A stretch of 64,000 bases of DNA from contig NZ_OY821667.1 of NCBI RefSeq assembly GCF_963682185.1, forward strand, positions 3,671,501 to 3,735,500, written 5' to 3'. The notes beneath the pieces were generated by a model. It was not told the origin of the DNA. It saw only the letters and a program-made list of their open reading frames with translations, and searched no databases. Positions 57,707 to 64,000 of the stretch are shown here, piece by piece. Origin of the DNA: an uncultured Cohaesibacter sp. Its GTDB lineage: Bacteria; Pseudomonadota; Alphaproteobacteria; Rhizobiales; Cohaesibacteraceae. The position numbers and the translations under genes are program-made. Numbering within the stretch: position 1 is the stretch's first letter; each line of letters opens with the position of its first letter.

Positions 57707-59011
57707 ATGAACGGATCTGTGACCATCAATGGCCCCAAACGGATGCAAACGCGAGCCTATGACGGGCCAGAGCGTCCATTCCGACCGATCGGCGAACTTG
57801 ATTCGCGCCTCACATCCTTGCTGGATGTGGCGGCTGATTCGGTGTGCCTCATTGACGAGCAGTCCCGCATTCTTCTGTTTAACAAGGCTTCCGAAGTCAT
57901 GTTTGGGTATAGCGCGGATGAGGTGATTGGAAAATCCGTTGATATCCTGATGCCAGAGCAATATGCCCAGCATCATGATGGCTGGGTCGGCCGCTATTTG
58001 CGCACGGGCGAGCATTCGATCATTGGCATCGGGCGCGAAGTCGTCGGTCGTCACAAGGACGGATCAACATTTCCGTTTGATCTCTCCGTTGGTGTTGCCG
58101 AAACCGAAGATGGCAAACAATTTATCGGCGTGATGCGCGATTTGCGTGGGCGCAAGCAGGCTGAAGAGCATTTGCGCAATCTTCAGACCGAGCTCAATCA
58201 GCTTACGCGGATCAACGCGATGGACGAGATGGGTGCAACCGTAGCCCATGAGCTCAACCAGCCGCTGACCGCGATCATCCTCTATTTGCAGGCCATCGAG
58301 CGCAAGCTGCAATCCTATGATGAGCAGAAGCCTTGCAGCCGCGAAGAAATCGATAAACTCGTTGATATTTGCGGCCGGTGCGTGCGCGAAGCCCAGCGTT
58401 CATCTTCTCTGCTTCAGCGTATTCGTTCCATCATCGAAAAGAAGGAACCGGAGCGCAGCGCTTGCGATATCGTGGATATCATCCGAAAATCCCACGAACT
58501 GGCGCTGGTCGGGTTCGCAGCAACGGATGTGCAGGTGGACCTCGTCGCCCCTGATGATGTGCCGGTGGTCTGGGTCGATCCGGTTCAGATCGAGCAGATT
58601 TTCCTCAATCTTCTGCGCAATGCCTTTCAGGCGCTGCACGACATTGAGAATAAGGCGATCACGATCACCCTATCCCTTGAGAAGACCTCTGATTCCGAGG
58701 AAAAGGAACGGCTGGTCGTACGCTTCAAGGACAACGGCCCGGGTGTGCCGGAAACACACCGCAGCAATCTTTTTAAAGCCTTCGATTCGGAACGGCGCAA
58801 TGGTATGGGCCTCGGCCTGGCGATTGCACGGTCCATCGCTCAGAGCCATGGCGGTAGCCTGGAGCTGGCACCCTTTGATGACAAGCAGCCGGGAGCCTGC
58901 TTTGTTTTGACCCTGCCCATCGCTTCCCGGTCTTCTGCACGAACTTCCCCGCAAGCTGGAAATGCAGAAGAACCCTCGGGCAATCACCAACAAAGTTCAG
59001 CGGCCCCTTAA
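57707..59011 (+). CDS. fixL: Oxygen-sensing histidine kinase FixL (soluble, single haem-PAS)
   Basis: Cytoplasmic kinase of 434 residues with no membrane helix. The PAS domain (about 35-145) has the FixL haem signature: His90 in YAQHHDGWVGRY aligns with the proximal haem histidine, and Arg110 in IIGIGREVVGR aligns with the distal arginine that senses O2. A HisKA box with His181 (ATVAHELNQPLTAI) and HATPase N/G boxes (LLRNAFQALHD, DNGPGVPE, GMGLGLAIA) follow. AGAAAGA precedes the ATG. It runs with fixJ 32 bp downstream; when O2 falls it should phosphorylate FixJ. Confidence 0.9.
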   Translation: MNGSVTINGPKRMQTRAYDGPERPFRPIGELDSRLTSLLDVAADSVCLIDEQSRILLFNKASEVMFGYSADEVIGKSVDILMPEQYAQHHDGWVGRYLRTGEHSIIGIGREVVGRHKDGSTFPFDLSVGVAETEDGKQFIGVMRDLRGRKQAEEHLRNLQTELNQLTRINAMDEMGATVAHELNQPLTAIILYLQAIERKLQSYDEQKPCSREEIDKLVDICGRCVREAQRSSSLLQRIRSIIEKKEPERSACDIVDIIRKSHELALVGFAATDVQVDLVAPDDVPVVWVDPVQIEQIFLNLLRNAFQALHDIENKAITITLSLEKTSDSEEKERLVVRFKDNGPGVPETHRSNLFKAFDSERRNGMGLGLAIARSIAQSHGGSLELAPFDDKQPGACFVLTLPIASRSSARTSPQAGNAEEPSGNHQQSSAAP

Positions 59012-59043
59012 GAGCCTGAATAAAGCCAAGAGGCGAAGACAAC

Positions 59044-59661
59044 ATGACAACTGACTTACATCCTTCTATCCATATTGTTGATGACGATCCCGCAGTGAGG
59101 GACGCTTTGTCGGTTCTGTTTGAACTGGAAGGGTATCACGTCGAGACATTCTCGAATGGTGAGGATTTTCTTGCGAACCTGCGCGATTCCATCCCGTCGA
59201 TCATTCTGCTCGATGTCCATATGCCGGGCCGTTCCGGCATGGAAGTGCTCGAAGAGCTGGCCGCCCGTCATATCTCTGCTCCGGTCATGATCATTTCCGG
59301 TCAGGGCGACATCCAGATGGCTGTTGCAGCCATTAAGCAGGGCGCGCATGACTTTATCGAAAAGCCCTTTGATGGCACGCAGGTTGTTGACCGTATCGAG
59401 AAAATTTTGGAAACCGCGAACAAGGCGCCGGACCCGGGTCAGTCGGCGCTAACCAACTGGAGTTTCCCGCGTGCAGAAACCTTGACGCCGCGTGAACGTG
59501 ATGTATTGTTACAGATAACGCAAGGGGCTTCCAACAAGGAAGCTGGCCAGCATCTCGCGATTTCGCCCCGCACAATTGAAGTGCATCGGGCGCGCATCAT
59601 GGAAAAACTGAAAGCACGCAATACGGCAGACCTCGTTCGTATTGTATTGACCGGCCATTGA
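59044..59661 (+). CDS. fixJ: Response regulator FixJ
   Basis: Transcriptional activator of 205 residues. The receiver domain has DDDP near residues 13-16, phospho-acceptor Asp57 in LLDVHMPG, and Lys in DFIEKPF; the FixJ/LuxR-type HTH (LTPRERDVLLQITQGASNKEAGQHLAISPRTIEVHRARIMEKL) is complete. It is the cognate partner of the preceding FixL. Expected targets are fixK and other micro-oxic genes. A FixK-like gene lies 470 bp downstream with a FixJ-site-like palindrome in its upstream region. Confidence 0.93.
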   Translation: MTTDLHPSIHIVDDDPAVRDALSVLFELEGYHVETFSNGEDFLANLRDSIPSIILLDVHMPGRSGMEVLEELAARHISAPVMIISGQGDIQMAVAAIKQGAHDFIEKPFDGTQVVDRIEKILETANKAPDPGQSALTNWSFPRAETLTPRERDVLLQITQGASNKEAGQHLAISPRTIEVHRARIMEKLKARNTADLVRIVLTGH

Positions 59662-59788
59662 TAGGCCAACCTGCCGCAGTCGAGCATCTATTTACAGAGA
59701 GCCGAAGAGCGGACAGGGGCCGAACAGGAGGACACTCTCTCCGGCAGGCACACAGGATGTGCAGCAGGATGAGGGGCAATGGCCAATG

Positions 59789-59819
59789 GGACCGGGAGTA
59801 ATCCCGGTCCTTTTATTTT
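59789..59819 (+). terminator. Terminator downstream of fixJ
   Basis: Perfect stem GGACCGGGA (59789-59797) / TCCCGGTCC (59102+700, i.e. 59802-59810) with a 4-nt loop and TTTTATTTT immediately after. It lies about 128 bp beyond the fixJ stop. Confidence 0.92.
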
Positions 59820-59995
59820 GTACTATGACGGCTTTTTTGCGACTGCTCCCACTTCCGCGAACTTGTTTGAAGCGCTTCTTTTCAGTCGCCTTTCCGGCTG
59901 GTTTATGACGCCTTTGGTGCTTTGTCGTATCTCTTTTCACCTGTCAATCGTCATCGTTTCACCATGTTTTGATTGCATTTATTGATACGCTAGGT

Positions 59996-60020
59996 GAAAA
60001 TACGTGTAATAAGTATTTTC
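59996..60020 (+). promoter_or_regulatory. Candidate FixJ-binding palindrome upstream of fixK-like gene
   Basis: Perfect arms GAAAATAC (59996-60003) and GTATTTTC (60013-60020) with a 9-bp spacer. The right half, AAGTATTTTC, resembles the AAGTAATTTCC core I recall from rhizobial FixJ targets. It is 113 bp upstream of the start at 60133, a plausible place for a promoter-proximal activator site. Confidence 0.5.
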
Positions 60021-60132
60021 AGTTGGACAGATTGCTACGACGGTCAACATGTCGTATAGCTGCTGGCAGTCTTCTGAAAATAATTATATTGGTTCAAAGG
60101 CCGTGGCGGTCTGAATCGGGAGAAAACGAGTG

Positions 60133-60861
60133 ATGCCGGAAGAACGAATTGTCAGAATGCCAAAAGCCGAGTTTGAAACCGGTGCGGCGCGTTGTCGATC
60201 CAACTTCCCCATCGAATCTGAATTTAAAGGCATTATGTCAAGCGATCAGAGCCGACACAAAACCTTCCCCGCACATGGTGTTGTCTTCTTTGAAGGCGAC
60301 CCTGCTAACAACATCTATGAAGTCGCGGACGGCTCAGTGATGCTTTATAAGCTCCTGCCAGACGGTCGCAGACAGGTTGTTGAAATTCTCGGTCCCGGTG
60401 ACCTGTTTGGTGTTCCCGCTGGTGAAGTTTATGATACTTCAGCGGAAACTCTCACAGAAACCCTCGTACACATGATCTCGCGCAAGGATGCCGAAGGATC
60501 TGATGAAATCCAGCAGCATATGAAGAAATGCCTGATTTCCCAGGTTCAGAATCTGCATGATCATGCCGTTCTGCTTGGCCGGAAATCAGCCCATGAACGC
60601 GTTGCGTCCTTCCTCATGCGTTTTGTTCCCGACCGTGGCGGCTTTGCATGCTCCGGTCCGCAGTCCGAAAGCGAAGACGAGTCTGTGGTCACCTTATATA
60701 TGACCCGCCAGGAAATCGCCGACTATCTGGGTTTGACCATTGAGACCGTAAGCCGCGTTCTTTCAGACATGAAGAGACGTAAGGTCATCACGATGGAAAA
60801 ACAGGATCGCATTCGCGTGATGAATGTGTGTGGCCTATGCCATCTGACTGGCAAATTCTAG
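60133..60861 (+). CDS. Crp/Fnr-family regulator, FixK-like
   Basis: Transcription factor of 242 residues with a cyclic-nucleotide-binding-fold domain (about 35-155: TFPAHGVVFFEGDPANNIYEV, LLPDGRRQVVEILGPGDLFG) and a Crp-type HTH (MTRQEIADYLGLTIETVSRVLSDMKRRKVI). The ETVSR recognition helix predicts TTGAT-N4-ATCAA-type sites. FNR/FnrN proteins have three N-terminal Fe-S cysteines; here only one Cys is seen there, so it is FixK-like and not itself an oxygen sensor. ATG 60133 has GGGAGAA upstream; the frame also has a GTG three bases earlier. Position after fixLJ fits the fixLJ-fixK cascade. Confidence 0.85.
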   Translation: MPEERIVRMPKAEFETGAARCRSNFPIESEFKGIMSSDQSRHKTFPAHGVVFFEGDPANNIYEVADGSVMLYKLLPDGRRQVVEILGPGDLFGVPAGEVYDTSAETLTETLVHMISRKDAEGSDEIQQHMKKCLISQVQNLHDHAVLLGRKSAHERVASFLMRFVPDRGGFACSGPQSESEDESVVTLYMTRQEIADYLGLTIETVSRVLSDMKRRKVITMEKQDRIRVMNVCGLCHLTGKF

Positions 60862-60950
60862 TTAGGTGAAACTAACTAGTTTCTGAGAGATATCCACAAA
60901 ACAAGCGCAAGACTGTGCGTGTTAAAACCTATCCAAATGGGTAGGTTTTT
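60858..60950 (+). terminator. Terminator region after fixK-like gene
   Basis: Two hairpins. CTAGTTAG-gtgaaa-CTAACTAG (60858-60879) overlaps the stop codon and lacks a strong T-run. AAAACCTA-TCC/GGG-TAGGTTTT (60924-60950) is followed by T's and has an A-run on its 5' side, so it can act in both directions. Confidence 0.8.
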
Positions 60951-61057
60951 GCCTTGGAATTGATATTCGGACGATTCTCCAACCATTGTCGTATGCGTTT
61001 TCGCGTGCGTGTTTCGCGGTATGGTAGAGGGCTGAAAAACCTCCCTCTTTTGATTGT

Positions 61058-61101
61058 TTTTTAAAGAAAAATGCCCCCAATCCGATAGGCGAATAGGGGG
61101 C
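61058..61101 (-). terminator. Terminator downstream of hemN
   Basis: On the minus strand GCCCCCTATT pairs with the complementary arm ending GGGGGC (61073-61101), followed by ATTTTTCTTT. It lies 14 bp beyond the hemN stop. Confidence 0.9.
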
Positions 61102-61114
61102 AGGATTGGCTTGC

Positions 61115-62464
61115 TTACACAGCGACAGAATGTCTTGCCTTGCCGGTCTGCAAATAGGCATCGAAGACAGCTGCCACCAACCGCACAAGCGGGCGGCCCG
61201 TTTGGGTTACGCGCACAATGTCACCTTTGCGCTCGGCAATGCCATCTGCTTCCAACTCTTCCAGATGCAGATAACAGGCGCGCAAAGGCTCTAGATCGAC
61301 ATCAAACGCTTCGGCCACGGCAGCCACATCGACCTCATAGGCGGTCATCAGACTCATGATGATCGCGGCGCGTGCCCGGTCATCCTGATCCAGTTCAATG
61401 CCGCGTGCGATGGGCAGGGTGCCTGAATCAACAGCCCGCTCCCAGCCGCCGAAGTCCGGGCTGTTCTGGATATAGCCTTGCGGCATCTTGCCGATGGAAG
61501 AAGCGCCAATGCCGATCAGGATTTCGGCTTCATCGGTGGTATAGCCTTGAAAATTCCGGCGCATGGTGCCTGCCCGGGCCGCCACGGCCAACGGGTCATC
61601 AGCCTTGGCGAAATGATCCAGTCCGATCTTTTCATAGCCATTTTGCTCCAGCGCATGGGTTGCCGCGTCAAACAGCGCAATGCGTTCTTCTGCATTGGGC
61701 AGCTTGTCTTCCGGAATGAGGCGCTGATGCTTTTTCATCCATGGCACATGGGCATAGCCAAATAGTGCCAGACGGGAGGGATCAAGGCTCACAGTCAACG
61801 CGACCGCCTCGCGGACGGTCTCCAGCGTCTGGAAGGGCAGTCCATACATCAGATCAAGGTTGATCTTCTCGATACCGACAGCTCGCAAAGCCTCCACCGA
61901 TGCCTTGACCTGCTCATAGGGCTGCACGCGTCCGACCGTTTCTTGCACCTTGAGATCAAAATCCTGCACACCGAGGCTGGCGCGCGTAATGCCCGCCTGT
62001 CGCAAGGTTTCTGCCAGCTCTGGCGTTACCGTGCGTGGGTCTAGCTCAATGGCATGCTCCATATCGTCGATGAAGCTGAAATGTGATCGGACCGCATTCA
62101 CGACCTTGAGAAAACAATCGTGCGGCAAGATGGATGGTGTGCCGCCACCCCAGTGAATATGGCTGACGGGCTGGTTGGCTGGCAGCTTGCTGGCCACAAG
62201 CGCCACCTCCTTCACCAGATGGTCTGTATAGTCCCGAAGCGGCTTTTCCTGCTTGGTCACCTTGGTGTAGCAGCCACAATAGTGGCACATGGAATCGCAG
62301 AAAGGCACATGCAGATAGAGCGAGATTGGCGTTTGCGGATCAACCGCCTTCAGCCATTGCTCGTAGGCCCCGACTCCCACGGCATTGGAAAAATGCGGTG
62401 CGGTGGGGTAGGAGGTATAACGCGGCACAGAGCGCGTTGCATATTTCAAGGTCACATTGGTCAT
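61115..62464 (-). CDS. hemN: Oxygen-independent coproporphyrinogen III oxidase
   Basis: Radical-SAM enzyme of haem synthesis that decarboxylates coproporphyrinogen III without O2; 449 residues. The Fe-S motif is CDSMCHYCGC (CxxxCxxC) in YLHVPFCDSMCHYCGC, and HWGGGTPSIL and GVQDFDLKVQ are standard. The opening VPRYTSYPTAPHF is the HemN signature. ATG 62464 is chosen; the open frame to a TTG at 62512 has no homology. A TTGA-N6-TCAA site lies just upstream (own entry). Adjacency to fixK fits micro-oxic control. Confidence 0.94.
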   Translation of the reverse strand: MTNVTLKYATRSVPRYTSYPTAPHFSNAVGVGAYEQWLKAVDPQTPISLYLHVPFCDSMCHYCGCYTKVTKQEKPLRDYTDHLVKEVALVASKLPANQPVSHIHWGGGTPSILPHDCFLKVVNAVRSHFSFIDDMEHAIELDPRTVTPELAETLRQAGITRASLGVQDFDLKVQETVGRVQPYEQVKASVEALRAVGIEKINLDLMYGLPFQTLETVREAVALTVSLDPSRLALFGYAHVPWMKKHQRLIPEDKLPNAEERIALFDAATHALEQNGYEKIGLDHFAKADDPLAVAARAGTMRRNFQGYTTDEAEILIGIGASSIGKMPQGYIQNSPDFGGWERAVDSGTLPIARGIELDQDDRARAAIIMSLMTAYEVDVAAVAEAFDVDLEPLRACYLHLEELEADGIAERKGDIVRVTQTGRPLVRLVAAVFDAYLQTGKARHSVAV

Positions 62465-62498
62465 TATGGCATTTAGATCTTTGGTCAGGGAAACTACT

Positions 62499-62512
62499 TT
62501 GAGCCTTGTCAA
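62499..62512 (-). promoter_or_regulatory. FNR/FixK-type box upstream of hemN
   Basis: TTGAGCCTTGTCAA matches TTGAT-N4-ATCAA at 8 of 10 defined positions, with symmetrical mismatches, and keeps the TTGA-N6-TCAA core. Its centre is about 41 bp upstream of the hemN start codon. The transcription start is unknown, so activation versus another role is not resolved. Confidence 0.55.
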
Positions 62513-62589
62513 TTCTTACCAAATTGTCATCACAGGCTTTCGTATAGAGGCGGACTGCCCCGGCGGTCAGCTCCATTGGGCCGGTGACG

Positions 62590-63714
62590 TTATTGGTTCA
62601 AGATGGCGCTTGTGGTTTTAACCACAAGGGTCAATGGCAAGGTGGCTGTATCGACGACGACATCGGAGAAGGTCTGGGTTTGCCCCGGCGCGTTGAGGAA
62701 CACCTGCTGGTTGCTTGCCGTCATACCCTTGAGCAGTGCGACAAGGCTGGGCGAGGTGACCGCCGTCATATGGTTCATTCCGTCTCCACCGGTAAATTCG
62801 GACACATCGATCACTGCGATGCCTTCCCGGCGGATCTTGGTTTCATCGATGTTGTTGCCCACCCGATTCCGGTCGCCAGCGAGGAAACTGGAGAGTTGCA
62901 GGGCTTTGTCTTTCTGCGAGGCAAAAATGGCAAATTCTCTCGGCAGCACCTTGATGGCGCTTAACTGCGCATTGAACACATCGATATCCAGATCCGGCGA
63001 GATCAGAATGATGGAATGGATCTTGGAGGGCAGGGCGCCATGATTGGCCAGGGCAATCTGCCGCAGGGTCTCCATCAGCAATTCCGAGCCGAGAGAATGG
63101 GCAATTAAGACGATGTCATCAAGCTGCGAGGAAGCCATTAATTTGATCACTGAGGCCAGTTGATCGCGTGAGGTTTTCACGCTGTCTCGATCATAAATAT
63201 AAAGGCCCGCTTCGCCAGCCGAAGGCCAGCTAAACAGCGTCAGCGGCATGGCCAGATCGAAATCATGGCGCAATTGCGCGGCGCGATAGAGGCTTTCGGA
63301 GAAATCGGTATTGTAGCCATGCACGAACAGGGCTGCCGAACGCGGTCCATTTCCGTGTTTGGCGCTGGCCTCAGCAGCCATTTTCCCAAGTCGGGCCTGA
63401 TAGGCTTTTGGAGTATCAAAAGTATCGACTGAAGCGACAGCAAAATGGCGCTTGGGATCTGGCTTGTTGCGTGGCCATTCTATCTGTCCCACCTTGTGGG
63501 TCTTGGGAATGGATACCTGATAGGAAGCCAGATGTAGCTTGCTATCTCGATCGCCACTATAGTCCGCATCCTGCGTGGGAGAACGGCTGGTTGCAACCAG
63601 AACCGGTTCGATGCTCTGGACATCCGTAGGCGATGGCGTGAATTTGACGCCCGTGGGCGTGGAACAGGCCGCAAGAAGCAGTGTAGCGAAAACAATGGCC
63701 ACATAGCGCGGCAT
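62590..63714 (-). CDS. Lipoprotein alpha/beta hydrolase (DUF900-like esterase)
   Basis: Envelope lipoprotein of 374 residues. The start at 63714 gives a signal peptide with lipobox LLAACS (Cys17), so it should be lipid-anchored. The hydrolase domain (about 120-340) has SAALFVHGYNTDFSES, LFSWPSAGEAGLYIYDRDSV and the nucleophile elbow LIAHSLGSELLM, typical of DUF900. It has no assigned substrate; esterase or lipase activity is inferred. The preceding frame is open to 63792 but lacks homology and a ribosome site. Confidence 0.88.
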   Translation of the reverse strand: MPRYVAIVFATLLLAACSTPTGVKFTPSPTDVQSIEPVLVATSRSPTQDADYSGDRDSKLHLASYQVSIPKTHKVGQIEWPRNKPDPKRHFAVASVDTFDTPKAYQARLGKMAAEASAKHGNGPRSAALFVHGYNTDFSESLYRAAQLRHDFDLAMPLTLFSWPSAGEAGLYIYDRDSVKTSRDQLASVIKLMASSQLDDIVLIAHSLGSELLMETLRQIALANHGALPSKIHSIILISPDLDIDVFNAQLSAIKVLPREFAIFASQKDKALQLSSFLAGDRNRVGNNIDETKIRREGIAVIDVSEFTGGDGMNHMTAVTSPSLVALLKGMTASNQQVFLNAPGQTQTFSDVVVDTATLPLTLVVKTTSAILNQ

Positions 63715-64000
63715 GCTGATAGCGCACAGCGTCCGGGGCTCATGGTTGATGCTCAGAGATTTCAGAGGTCTCACAGGTCTCTCGGGTCTCATGGGTGTGG
63801 CTCTTGCTCATGGTCTGTCAAAACACCCCTATCGGTGGTGTAGGCCCGATACTTAGCAGTTTTGGCAAGAATAGCAAAGCAGATGAATGATGCTGGCTTG
63901 CGCGATGGATATAGCATCGGGTCTATGGCGCTTTTGTGTCGGCACGAGACGTGAGCCCGCCTTGGCAAAGCCCGCCCTTCCAAACCGATTGCAGGGACTG
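63715..64000. other. Intergenic region at right window edge
   Basis: Upstream of the lipoprotein gene. GGTCTC occurs three times at about 63757-63785 (AGGTCTCacAGGTCTCtcgGGTCTC). No supported gene; a following gene may begin beyond the window. Confidence 0.4.

Larger units (their letters stand above)
59662..60132. promoter_or_regulatory. Intergenic region between fixJ and fixK-like gene
   Basis: Contains the fixJ terminator (59789-59819) and the palindrome at 59996-60020, described separately. The remaining sequence is AT-rich and holds no protein-like frame. Confidence 0.6.

Noticed and set aside
61102-64000. Denitrification or nitrogen-fixation genes linked to fixLJK
   Set aside because: Only hemN is present; no nif, nor, nos or cbb3 oxidase gene occurs in this window.

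Overview
The window is a 64-kb stretch of chromosome from an alphaproteobacterium, most likely of the order Hyphomicrobiales (Rhizobiales). The grounds are a FixL/FixJ/FixK-type oxygen cascade beside hemN, a PodJ-like polarity protein, a class I lysyl-tRNA synthetase, and several families typical of that order (DUF930, DUF2336, DUF6460, TIGR02186). A marine genus such as Cohaesibacter is a guess. About 50 protein genes can be supported. I see no rRNA, tRNA, CRISPR array, insertion sequence, prophage or replication origin; coding style is uniform and most of the window looks like core chromosome.

Layout. 2-6995: a tight catabolic cluster holding two permeases and the ATPase of a spermidine/putrescine-type ABC importer (its binding protein lies outside the window), an N-carbamoyl-D-amino-acid hydrolase, an XRE-cupin regulator, an adenine-deaminase-family amidohydrolase and an M20 N-carbamoyl-L-amino-acid/allantoate hydrolase. 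7352-14643: di-haem cytochrome c peroxidase, two diguanylate cyclases, an ArsC/Spx-like protein, exported MsrA and RecQ. 14798-19969: a large glycosyltransferase-esterase fusion, a family 3 solute-binding protein and a sterol-desaturase-family enzyme. 20218-27946: alpha/beta hydrolase, TonB-like DUF930 protein, thymidine kinase, acyltransferase, TerB-like protein, lysyl-tRNA synthetase and an exported TAP-like hydrolase. 27998-34445: degenerate nuclease-like membrane protein, S24-like repressor, DUF952 protein, pyrD, arsC, a MATE transporter, an unexplained structured DNA element and a DUF6460 membrane protein.

34734-40899: a third diguanylate cyclase, the Lhr-type helicase and PdeM phosphoesterase of the ligase-associated DNA-damage cassette (ligase and exonuclease absent here), and a TIGR02186/TauE pair. 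41355-50804: the giant PodJ-like protein, a MerR regulator, a NUDIX hydrolase, a DUF2336 protein, a coiled-coil secreted protein and an EEP-family phosphoesterase. 51591-55989: a LuxR-type response regulator convergent with a symporter-histidine kinase-receiver hybrid, which together resemble the CrbS/CrbR acetate switch. 56413-63714: aminotransferase, FixL, FixJ, FixK-like regulator, oxygen-independent coproporphyrinogen oxidase HemN, and a lipoprotein hydrolase.

The most coherent functional groups are (i) uptake and hydrolysis of N-carbamoyl or ureido compounds from purine, pyrimidine or hydantoin breakdown, (ii) oxygen sensing (FixL to FixJ to FixK, with hemN a probable target), (iii) a putative acetate-sensing two-component system, and (iv) DNA repair (RecQ, Lhr-type helicase/PdeM). 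No wholly new system is proven. The best candidates for new biology are the carbamoyl catabolic cluster, the glycosyltransferase-esterase fusion, the roughly 97-nt imperfect inverted repeat at 33829-33925, and the hairpin-rich leader before the CrbR-like gene.
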